From Dysgonamonadaceae bacterium (GTDB lineage: Bacteria; Bacteroidota; Bacteroidia; Bacteroidales; Azobacteroidaceae), in assembly GCA_031260235.1 (NCBI GenBank), contig JAIRKG010000104.1:1-7946 (forward strand): a stretch of 7,946 nucleotides of DNA, read 5' to 3'. The position numbers and the translations under genes were made by a program. Within the stretch, counting starts at the first letter, position 1. Every line of letters begins with the position of its first letter. Shown here in pieces: positions 1 through 5,337 of this stretch. The notes beneath the pieces are model-generated. The model searched no databases and was not told where the DNA came from. It worked only from the letters and a program-made list of their open reading frames with translations.

Positions 1-26
1 CCCTGTTGTAATTCTTTGATACTCAT
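1..26 (-). CDS. 5' fragment of an unidentified gene overlapping the preceding stop codon
   Basis: On the minus strand the stop codon of the cystathionine synthase-like gene is part of an ATGA overlap. The new frame starts with ATG at base 26 and reads M-S-I-K-E-L-Q-Q before leaving the window. A four-base stop/start overlap is typical of translational coupling within an operon, which is the main reason to believe this start. Only eight complete codons are visible, so the product cannot be identified. A chance ATG at the stop codon is the alternative. Confidence 0.5.
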
Positions 27-1399
27 TTTCTGTAATAATTTGTTCGGTGTAAATAATTGATAAAATCGATACGTGTAATCAGTCCTTCAAAACATCCTTC
101 CGGACCTTCGACGATTGCGACCATTCCATTGTCGAATATCCGTAACAGTTCGGCGGTCGAAGCCGTGTGTGCGACGGTCACCAAATCTTTTTTCATTATC
201 TTTTCTACCAGCGTTTCGGTTGTATGAATACCGGAATTTAACGCCAGCAGCAAATCCGATTCGTCGATGATACCGACGGTTTTTTTGTTTTCCATGACCG
301 GAATTTGCGAGATGTCATAGAGTTTGAAACGTCCGTAAACAGTTTTCAGTGTATCTTTCGGACGAGTGTAAATGATGGCGTTGTCGGCAAATCGTCGAGT
401 AATCAAATCGCGCAGGTCGCCGTAATGTTTTGATTCGGTGAATCCCTGATCGGCAAGCCAGTAATCATTAAACATTTTTGAGAGATATTTATTTCCGCCG
501 TCGCAAGCCAGCGTAACCACGCGTTTCGGCGTCGTCTGTTCGCGGCAATAGCGAATGGCGGCGTTAAGCAATGTTCCTGTTGACGAACCTGCCAAAATCC
601 CTTCGTTGCGGAGCAGTTCGCGAACAGCCTCGAAACTTTCTCTGTCGCTCACCGTGTATGCTTTACGCGTCATCGACAGGTCGGCAATGTCGGGAATAAA
701 ATCTTCGCCTATTCCTTCGACTAACCATGAATCGGCGTTTGTTCGCAAAACACCGTGATTGACATAATCGGCAAGAATCGAACCTTTCGGGTCGGCAAGA
801 ATAAATTCGGTCTGGGGCGAAAATTTCTTGAAAAAATGTGTCAGTCCCGTAATCGTTCCCGACGAACCGACACCAACGACTATTGCATCGACATGCTGTT
901 CCATCTGTTCCCAGATTTCGGGCGCGGTAGTTTTTTCGTGCGCCAGAGGATTTGTCGGGTTTTCAAATTGATTGATATAATACGCTCCGCGTTCCATAGC
1001 AATGCGCCGGGCGTAATCCTGATAATATTCTGGATGACCTTTTCCAACGTCGGAGCGTGTGATGATAATCTCGGTGTCGAGCGCCCGCAGGTGGTTGATT
1101 TTTTCCTGACTCATTTTGTCGGGAATCACCAGAACAAGTTTGTATCCTTTCAGTCGTGCGACCAGCGCAAGTCCGATACCGGTATTTCCCGCCGTCGCCT
1201 CGACGATAGTATCGCCCGGATGTATGATACCCTGTTTTTCGGCTTCATTAATCATAAACAGTCCGACACGGTCTTTGATAGATCCGCCCGGATTCTGATT
1301 TTCCAGTTTCATAAATAACCGGCATACTCCCGTATCGGTACGTGTCAGTTCGACTAATGGAGTATTTCCGATTGTTTCAAGGATATTCTTTGCTACCAT
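23..1399 (-). CDS. cystathionine beta-synthase-like PLP enzyme with C-terminal CBS-domain pair
   Basis: The product (458 aa) is a fold-type II PLP enzyme of the cysteine synthase/cystathionine beta-synthase family. It should be cytosolic and catalyse beta-replacement on serine or O-acetylserine. The catalytic core spans about residues 4-315: INTP-like NTP loop at 12-14, PLP lysine K42 in NPGGSIKDR, substrate loop TAGNTG (69-74), phosphate loop GVGSSGT (176-182), the CBS-type signature VEGIGEDFIP (227-236) and GSSTG (271-275). Two CBS domains follow at about 337-388 and 397-452. In related enzymes such modules bind adenosyl ligands, but no effector can be named here. The human haem-binding N-terminus is absent. 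I chose the ATG at 1399; a TTG 15 nt upstream would only add MIIII from AT-rich leader. The 3' end overlaps the next gene by 4 nt. Family is confident; cystathionine versus cysteine synthesis is less certain, and the GIGEDFIP signature favours the former. Confidence 0.9.
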   Translation of the reverse strand: MVAKNILETIGNTPLVELTRTDTGVCRLFMKLENQNPGGSIKDRVGLFMINEAEKQGIIHPGDTIVEATAGNTGIGLALVARLKGYKLVLVIPDKMSQEKINHLRALDTEIIITRSDVGKGHPEYYQDYARRIAMERGAYYINQFENPTNPLAHEKTTAPEIWEQMEQHVDAIVVGVGSSGTITGLTHFFKKFSPQTEFILADPKGSILADYVNHGVLRTNADSWLVEGIGEDFIPDIADLSMTRKAYTVSDRESFEAVRELLRNEGILAGSSTGTLLNAAIRYCREQTTPKRVVTLACDGGNKYLSKMFNDYWLADQGFTESKHYGDLRDLITRRFADNAIIYTRPKDTLKTVYGRFKLYDISQIPVMENKKTVGIIDESDLLLALNSGIHTTETLVEKIMKKDLVTVAHTASTAELLRIFDNGMVAIVEGPEGCFEGLITRIDFINYLHRTNYYRK

Positions 1400-1422
1400 A
1401 ATTATAATTATCAATAAAAATT

Positions 1423-1468
1423 AAAGGGATCGCAGTTCTTTTCTTTCCGTTCCTGCAATCCCCTTTTT
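1423..1468 (-). terminator. terminator-like hairpin in the leader of the cystathionine synthase-like gene
   Basis: Read on the minus strand, AAGGGGATTGCAG pairs with CTGCGATCCCTTT to give about 13 bp including two G-U pairs. The loop is 17 nt, and AATTTTTATT follows directly. The shape is that of an intrinsic terminator, though the loop is long. It lies only about 24 nt before the start codon, so it could attenuate this gene or end an upstream transcript. The plus strand also has a T-run after the stem, but no gene upstream of it on that strand needs a terminator. Confidence 0.5.
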
Positions 1469-1500
1469 CAATTAAATTTAAAACTTTTTTAAAAAACATA

Positions 1501-1528
1501 TTATGTTCATGAACCCACATGAACATAA
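1501..1528. promoter_or_regulatory. perfect 11-bp palindrome, operator-like
   Basis: TTATGTTCATG (1501-1511) and CATGAACATAA (1518-1528) are perfect inverted repeats separated by 6 nt. The site lies about 100-130 bp upstream of the cystathionine synthase-like start codon, where a promoter could be. Symmetry and spacing suit a dimeric repressor site, but a cruciform or RNA hairpin is equally possible. No strong TAnnTTTG promoter was found beside it, so regulation of this gene is inference. Confidence 0.4.
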
Positions 1529-1687
1529 AACGACAACAATGCACAAACATGCCACTGTTGAAGTGAGTAAATTCGACTGTGCAAATGTCGTCAAACCGTT
1601 GATCTGTTGTTCTTTTACTTAATTGTTGCGATCCCATTTGAATCATCAAAATTTTTACAAAGAAAATGCAGTTATCCATATGCTGCA

Positions 1688-1705
1688 ATACCATAAATAT
1701 GGTAT
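1688..1705. repeat. short AT-rich palindrome
   Basis: ATACCATA and TATGGTAT form perfect 8-bp arms around a 2-bp centre. It stands alone between the AT-rich leader region and the GC-rich repeat cluster. It could be a protein-binding site, but nothing links it to a particular gene. Confidence 0.35.
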
Positions 1706-1827
1706 ATTTCGAAAATTCGAGGCGCGAGTTTACCCATGCGGACGAAAGGGTCACGCGCTTGCCTTCGTCGGTATGCTCGAAAGTAGAGGGTTGTCGCTTC
1801 GCCCGCTCCCCGTCAAGAATTAATCCT

Positions 1828-1903
1828 GCGGGGGAAGTCTCCCCCCCGCTCCAGCCGCCTGCGGCGGGCTTCCGCTTCCCCCTCTGCGGGGCGCTACCCC
1901 GCA
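1828..1903. repeat. cluster of GC-rich inverted repeats
   Basis: Three hairpins follow one another: GCGGGGGA with TCCCCCCCGC (1828-1849), GCCGC with GCGGC (1854-1865), and TGCGGGG with CCCCGCA around a 5-nt loop (1885-1903, perfect 7-bp stem). The 12-mer CGCTCCCCGTCA occurs on both sides (1804-1815 and 1915-1926), so the cluster sits between short direct repeats. Base composition is far above that of the neighbouring genes. It resembles dispersed extragenic palindrome clusters rather than a gene. Confidence 0.6.
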
Positions 1904-1938
1904 ACGCCCCCCTGCGCTCCCCGTCATTGTGCGTACTC

Positions 1939-1971
1939 GTCATTGCGAGCCGCGTAGCGGCGCGGCAATCC
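1939..1971. repeat. REP-like dispersed palindrome
   Basis: The element begins GTCATTGCGAGCCGC and ends GCGGCGCGGCAATCC around a GTA centre. The arms form an imperfect stem with one bulge and one mismatch. The ends (GTCATTGCGAG ... GCAATCC) match, from general knowledge, a class of short extragenic palindromes found in many copies in Bacteroidetes and other genomes. It is non-coding: frames through it give the familiar translated-repeat peptides seen in spurious gene calls. Confidence 0.6.
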
Positions 1972-1997
1972 AGAAAAAACAATCTCGTCACCCGGAG

Positions 1998-2082
1998 GGC
2001 AGCCTCTTGCCCAGCATTAGGACAGCTTCCTGCCCAGCATTAAGGCAGCCTCCTGCCCAGCATTAGGGCAGCCTCCTGCCCC
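1998..2082. repeat. tandem array 1: 23-bp hairpin units (3 full plus 1 partial)
   Basis: Units start at 1998, 2021, 2044 and 2067, an exact 23-bp period. Each unit is a hairpin of the form GGGCAG-CCTC-CTGCCC followed by the spacer AGCATTA. The fourth copy stops after its hairpin. Stems vary slightly: copy 1 has one wobble pair, copies 2 and 3 one mismatch each, and copy 4 is perfect over 6 bp. Spacers are short and constant, unlike CRISPR. The array lies in non-coding DNA 26 bp beyond the REP-like palindrome. Confidence 0.85.
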
Positions 2083-2190
2083 AACGAATAAAAAAAGAAA
2101 AATGTATGGATTAGCGCAAGTTTAATGAACGAAATTTTGCAATTAGCGAATGAAAAATAATGAAAAAGCATAAGGCGTCTTAACTCAAAA

Positions 2191-2205
2191 CCGGATTGCT
2201 TCGCT
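2191..2205. repeat. 15-mer CCGGATTGCTTCGCT, copy 1
   Basis: This exact 15-mer recurs at 5150-5164. Its GGATTGC core resembles one arm of the REP-like palindrome (which reads GGATTGCCGCGCC on the other strand), so it may be a half-element. Each copy lies near one of the two hairpin arrays. Confidence 0.55.
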
Positions 2206-2267
2206 GCTTGTCCGAAAACGAAGATGCAACAGTAGTGTTGGATTATACCGATTTTAATGTTCATCTC

Positions 2268-3023
2268 TTAAAATCTGCACGAAAGAGTTAAATTCAAATT
2301 TCCATTGTCATATCCGGGCAAGACAAGCGTTTGACGTTTTTTATTTTTCCTGCCGAACGTTTTTTGTAAATAAGGATATGCCCAATATACGGTCTTGGCG
2401 GATAGAATACCGATTCCAGCTCCGGCAACGACATCGCTCACCCAGTGTTTATTGTTGAAAACACGGGCAACACCGACGAGGGAAGCCATCCCGTATCCGC
2501 CGATACTTATCCAGACAGATTTGTTGCCGTATTCCTGGTGCAAAAACTCTGCCGCCGCAAAAGCCGTTGCCGTATGTCCGGAAGGAAAAGACTTTTTGCT
2601 CGAGCCGTCGCTACGTTCACGCAAAGTAATGTGTTTGACCGTATGAACAATACCCCCTTCCAGCACATTGCTCAAGGCATACAAAATCAACATGTCGGAC
2701 ATTTTATGTGCGCTTTTCATACCGCCGAGTTTCATCCCGAAAGCCGCTACCGCAGGCGAATACTGAAAATAATTATCCAATTTTTCGTACCACATTAAAT
2801 TGTTTTCCAGCAATTCGTTTCGAGTTGAATAATCCAACTCCCTGATCGCTTTGTTGCCGAACGAAAGAGCGCCATAAGTAATCATGGCGGTGGGCAGAGC
2901 AATCCCTGCAATTTGAGCGGCTTTTCCGTTTTGAATTAAAAGACTGTCGCCTTCTTGAGCCTGCAACGAAAATGTGGATAAAAGGAATGCCCCTGCTATT
3001 GTTAAGTACATTTTTTGTTTCAT
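2268..3023 (-). CDS. secreted or membrane PAP2-family phosphatase
   Basis: The product (251 aa) belongs to the PAP2 acid phosphatase superfamily, which removes phosphate from lipid phosphates such as phosphatidate, undecaprenyl pyrophosphate or lipid A; the substrate here is unknown. The three PAP2 motifs are present: K130-x6-R137 (with Ser where Pro is usual), SFPSGH (145-150) and R187-x5-H193-x3-D197. An N-terminal signal peptide (about residues 1-22, ending LQAQ) precedes several hydrophobic segments, placing the active site outside the cytoplasm. The last residues, NLNLTLSCRF, look like an outer-membrane beta strand ending in Phe. I chose the ATG at 3023 because it opens the signal peptide; a TTG 21 nt upstream adds MIYTYIT without purpose. 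A promoter candidate lies in the 69-bp gap to the upstream gene, so it is probably a separate unit. No clear terminator follows. Confidence 0.88.
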   Translation of the reverse strand: MKQKMYLTIAGAFLLSTFSLQAQEGDSLLIQNGKAAQIAGIALPTAMITYGALSFGNKAIRELDYSTRNELLENNLMWYEKLDNYFQYSPAVAAFGMKLGGMKSAHKMSDMLILYALSNVLEGGIVHTVKHITLRERSDGSSKKSFPSGHTATAFAAAEFLHQEYGNKSVWISIGGYGMASLVGVARVFNNKHWVSDVVAGAGIGILSAKTVYWAYPYLQKTFGRKNKKRQTLVLPGYDNGNLNLTLSCRF

Positions 3024-3061
3024 AGTTATATATGTGTATATCAAGAGTATAAAATCAATTG

Positions 3062-3092
3062 CAAAGACAGGCGAATATCTTTGTCCGGCAAA
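3062..3092 (-). promoter_or_regulatory. candidate promoter of the PAP2 gene
   Basis: On the minus strand TTTG (3092-3089) is followed after 19 nt by TGTCTTTG (3069-3062). This fits the Bacteroidetes pattern TTTG-N19-TAnnTTTG except for G instead of A at the second -7 position. The -33 box abuts the stop codon of the upstream hydrolase gene, and transcription would start some 30 nt before the PAP2 ATG. Confidence 0.5.
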
Positions 3093-3893
3093 TTATTCCA
3101 GCAAAAACAATTCGGAAGGCATATCACGCTTTAACACATTCAGATTCACATCTTTGCCAATGCGGATTCCGCGCTTCTCCATCTCCGTTTCCACCGTTTG
3201 ATAAGCCAATTCGGGGCGGTTATTTTCTTTACTCAGATGGCAAAGCCATATATTTTTCAGGTGAAAGTTGAAATTAGCGGCTAAAAACACAGCAGTTTCG
3301 GAGTTGCATAAATGACCGTATCCGTCGGAAATCCGGCTTTTCAAGAAGGCGGGATATTTGCCGTGTTGCAACATTTCGCGGTCGTAATTTGCCTCGACAA
3401 CCAAATGATTAGCTATTCGGATATAGTTGCTCACCGTATCGTCGATATGTCCGACGTCTGTCGCCAATACCCATTTATGCTGTTTGTAAACAACCAGATA
3501 GCCGACGCAGTCGCAGGCGTCGTGAGGAACATTAAAAGCCGTAATTTCAAAATCTTTAATCCCGACAGGATTTTCTTTTTCAATAATCCTGCGTGAAAAG
3601 GTTAATTTTTTGCCGTATTTGCCGCAGTTCAAGCCGGCATTGACTTTTTGGGTAGTATAAACAGGGATATCGTGTTTTTCGGCGAGGCTTCCGATTGATT
3701 GAATATGGTCGATATGATCATGAGTGATAAACGCCGCCATAATTTGTTCCAGGCCAATACCACTGTCTTTCAGTGTCTTTTTTATGCGGCGTATTCCAAT
3801 GCCGGCATCAATCAAAATTCCATACCCGTTGGCGCCGAGGTAATAACAATTTCCGCTACTCCCGCTTGCTAAACTCATGAATTTTAGTCCCAT
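3093..3893 (-). CDS. walJ: WalJ/YycJ-like MBL-fold metallo-hydrolase
   Basis: The product (266 aa) is a cytosolic metallo-beta-lactamase-fold hydrolase. It starts with the family's LASGSSGN segment (8-15). The metal site is visible as HDHIDH (58-63), with further candidate ligands H124, D146 and H194 (in GHLCN). The C-terminal CHLSKENNRPELA (218-230) closely resembles the LSHLSxxNN signature of YycJ/WalJ proteins. In Firmicutes WalJ is tied to the WalRK locus and to coordinating cell division with replication, and relatives show nuclease activity; the role in Bacteroidetes is not settled. No signal peptide is seen and length is normal. The ATG lies 8 nt after the ribBA stop, so the two genes are very probably co-transcribed, although no functional link is obvious. 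Confidence 0.85.
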   Translation of the reverse strand: MGLKFMSLASGSSGNCYYLGANGYGILIDAGIGIRRIKKTLKDSGIGLEQIMAAFITHDHIDHIQSIGSLAEKHDIPVYTTQKVNAGLNCGKYGKKLTFSRRIIEKENPVGIKDFEITAFNVPHDACDCVGYLVVYKQHKWVLATDVGHIDDTVSNYIRIANHLVVEANYDREMLQHGKYPAFLKSRISDGYGHLCNSETAVFLAANFNFHLKNIWLCHLSKENNRPELAYQTVETEMEKRGIRIGKDVNLNVLKRDMPSELFLLE

Positions 3894-3901
3894 TTGACGG
3901 T

Positions 3902-5101
3902 CTAATGCAACGTATGCCCCATCCGCTCCTTTTTGGTTTGCATATAAAACTCGTTATAAGGATTTGTAGGAATTTCAATGGATATGTTTTCCACAATTTC
4001 CAAGCCGTAGCCTTCGAGCGCCGCGCGTTTGACGGGATTATTGGTGATTAACCGGATTTTGGTAATGTTCAACCCGCGAAGTATCTGTGCGCCGATGCCA
4101 TACTCCCGTTCGTCGGAAGCGTATCCCAAATGTAGATTGGCGTCCACCGTGTCCATTCCCTGCTCCTGCAATTTGTAGGCACGCATTTTGTCCATCAGTC
4201 CGATGCCGCGCCCTTCCTGACTCAGGTAAATCACTGCGCCTTTGCCTGTTTTTTCAATCATTTCCATAGAGGTATGCAACTGCTCTCCACATTCGCACCG
4301 CAGGGAACCGAATATATCGCCCGTGGCGCAGGAAGAGTGCATTCTTACCGTCACAGGCTCGTCCTTTTCCCATTCGCCTTTTATCAGGGCGACATGTTCC
4401 AAACCATTGGATTTCTGGCGAAAAGGAATCAGTTTGAAATGGCCGTACCGGGTCGGCATATTCACCGTTTCGCCTCTTTCGACCAGTGATTCATATTGCA
4501 GCCGGTAGGAAATCAAATCTTTAATGCTGATGATTTTAATATTAAACTTTTTCGATACCTCCCATAAGTCCGGTAAACGAGCCATCGTTCCGTCCGTATT
4601 GATGATTTCAATCAGTGCGCCCGCCGGATAAAGCCCTGCCAGCCGCGCCAAATCAACGGTGGCTTCAGTGTGTCCCGCCCTTTTCAAAACGCCTTTTGAA
4701 CGGGCACGCAGTGGGCTGATGTGTCCGGGACGCGCCAAATCTTCCGGTTTGGTGTGAGTATCCGCCAGCGCTTTGATTGTTTCCGCGCGGTCATACATTG
4801 AAACGCCTGTCGTACATTTTCCGCCAAGTTTATCAACCGTGATTGTAAACGGCGTGTCGAAAACGGATGTATTTTTTGCCGTCTGCATTTCAAGATCCAA
4901 CTCTTCACACCGTTCTTCGGTAATCGGCACACAGAGTAATCCCTTGCCGTAAGTCAGCATGAAATTGACCTTTTCCGGCGTAATCTTTTCTGCGGCAATG
5001 ATAAAATCGCCTTCATTTTCGCGGTCTTCGTCATCGACAACAATCAGGAATTTTCCTTCCCTGAAATCCGCAATTGCTTCTTCAATTGTACTTAATTTCA
5101 T
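3902..5101 (-). CDS. ribBA: bifunctional RibBA: DHBP synthase / GTP cyclohydrolase II
   Basis: The product (399 aa) catalyses both entry reactions of riboflavin synthesis: ribulose 5-phosphate to 3,4-dihydroxy-2-butanone 4-phosphate (RibB, about 1-203) and GTP to a formylated pyrimidine intermediate (RibA, about 207-399). RibB shows the acidic loop [10 protein letters not shown] (23-32), [13 protein letters not shown] (97-109) and [14 protein letters not shown] (143-156). RibA shows zinc cysteines C258, C269 and C271 in [23 protein letters not shown] (295-302) and [13 protein letters not shown] (329-341). In the conserved RibB loop [10 protein letters not shown] (124-133) there is Ser where Phe is frequent; the effect is unknown. 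Length is usual for the fusion. The start is the only ATG ahead of the conserved core. There is no Shine-Dalgarno, no TAnnTTTG box and no recognisable FMN riboswitch in the 236-bp gap upstream, so expression probably depends on the permease transcript. The hydrolase gene follows after 8 nt. Confidence 0.97.
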   Translation of the reverse strand: MKLSTIEEAIADFREGKFLIVVDDEDRENEGDFIIAAEKITPEKVNFMLTYGKGLLCVPITEERCEELDLEMQTAKNTSVFDTPFTITVDKLGGKCTTGVSMYDRAETIKALADTHTKPEDLARPGHISPLRARSKGVLKRAGHTEATVDLARLAGLYPAGALIEIINTDGTMARLPDLWEVSKKFNIKIISIKDLISYRLQYESLVERGETVNMPTRYGHFKLIPFRQKSNGLEHVALIKGEWEKDEPVTVRMHSSCATGDIFGSLRCECGEQLHTSMEMIEKTGKGAVIYLSQEGRGIGLMDKMRAYKLQEQGMDTVDANLHLGYASDEREYGIGAQILRGLNITKIRLITNNPVKRAALEGYGLEIVENISIEIPTNPYNEFYMQTKKERMGHTLH

Positions 5102-5131
5102 CGTTTTATATTTTTATTTAATTGATTATAA

Positions 5132-5147
5132 TTAGTTTATATTCTTT
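5132..5147. repeat. 16-bp direct repeat, ribBA-proximal copy
   Basis: TTAGTTTATATTCTTT occurs here and, identically, at 5338-5353, where it is the 3' end of the permease gene. On the minus strand this copy reads AAAGAATATAAACTAA, i.e. it repeats the last codons and stop of that gene. Without the 206 bp between repeat starts, the permease stop would lie just 30 nt from the ribBA ATG. Confidence 0.75.
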
Positions 5148-5149
5148 CT

Positions 5150-5164
5150 CCGGATTGCTTCGCT
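5150..5164. repeat. 15-mer CCGGATTGCTTCGCT, copy 2
   Basis: Identical to bases 2191-2205. It lies two bases inside the putative insertion boundary and 12 bp before the first hairpin unit of array 2. Confidence 0.55.
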
Positions 5165-5176
5165 CCATAGCAAGCA

Positions 5177-5287
5177 GTGGATGCTCTCCACAGCAGGTTG
5201 TGGAGGCTCTCCACATTAGGCTGTGGAGACGCTCCCCATTAGGTTGTGGAGGCTCTCCTCATTAGGCTGTGGGGGCTCTCCATATTA
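5177..5287. repeat. tandem array 2: 23-bp hairpin units (4 full plus 1 partial)
   Basis: Units start at 5177, 5200, 5223, 5246 and 5269, an exact 23-bp period. Each unit is a hairpin of the form GTGGAG-GCT-CTCCAC followed by an ATTAGGCT-like spacer. Spacers alternate between ...GGTT and ...GGCT (copies 1 and 3 versus 2 and 4). Copy 2 has a perfect 6-bp stem, copy 1 a perfect 5-bp stem, copies 3 and 4 one mismatch each, and copy 5 two G-U pairs. The array lies between the permease gene and ribBA and would appear in a read-through mRNA. Period and spacer match array 1 although the stems differ. Confidence 0.85.
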
Positions 5288-5337
5288 AACATCCGCCACC
5301 ACCGTTAATTCCCTCTCGAACGTAACAGCACACATAG

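Larger units (their letters stand above)
1400..2267. other. 868-bp non-coding, repeat-rich intergenic region
   Basis: No convincing gene lies between the cystathionine synthase-like gene and the PAP2 gene. The part nearest the former (about 1400-1710) is AT-rich and holds a terminator-like hairpin and two palindromes. Bases about 1800-1970 are strikingly GC-rich and packed with inverted repeats. A hairpin tandem array follows, and the remaining AT-rich stretch up to the PAP2 stop contains one copy of a 15-mer also found beside the second array. Open frames here translate the palindromes into Arg/Ala/Pro-rich strings and are not believable proteins. The abrupt composition changes suggest accumulation of small repeat elements. 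Confidence 0.75.
5148..5337. mobile_element. 190-bp putative insertion carrying tandem array 2
   Basis: This segment is bracketed by the exact 16-bp direct repeat and separates two genes that otherwise look like operon neighbours. It contains the 15-mer CCGGATTGCTTCGCT at one end, a small TTGCT/AGCAA hairpin (5155-5173), the hairpin array, and about 50 bp of unique sequence. It encodes no protein and shows no clear terminal inverted repeats, so it would need an enzyme supplied from elsewhere. Target-site duplication on insertion is one reading; slippage or segmental duplication is the other. Confidence 0.4.

Noticed and set aside
755..1318. 187-codon plus-strand open frame inside the cystathionine synthase-like gene
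   Set aside because: It is antisense to a well-conserved enzyme core and has no recognisable domain or start signals.
1377..1991. 204-codon open frame on the minus strand across the intergenic region
   Set aside because: Its N-terminal half is the translation of the REP-like palindrome and GC-rich hairpins, the rest has no recognisable domain, and it runs through the terminator-like hairpin and into the start of the cystathionine synthase-like gene.
1666..2043. 125-codon open frame on the plus strand
   Set aside because: It is antisense through the same palindromes and array 1. Its Arg/Ala/Pro/Ser-rich sequence comes from repeats.
1998..2082. CRISPR array
   Set aside because: Units repeat every 23 bp with a constant 7-bp spacer. 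CRISPRs have longer repeats and unique spacers of about 30 bp, and there are no cas genes.
2040..2264. 74-codon open frame on the minus strand
   Set aside because: Its C-terminal end is hairpin array sequence and its middle is the 15-mer. No domain, and no promoter or ribosome-binding signal supports it.
5102..5337. FMN riboswitch before ribBA
   Set aside because: The expected multi-stem RFN consensus is not visible. The gap is explained by the hairpin array and an AT-rich stretch.
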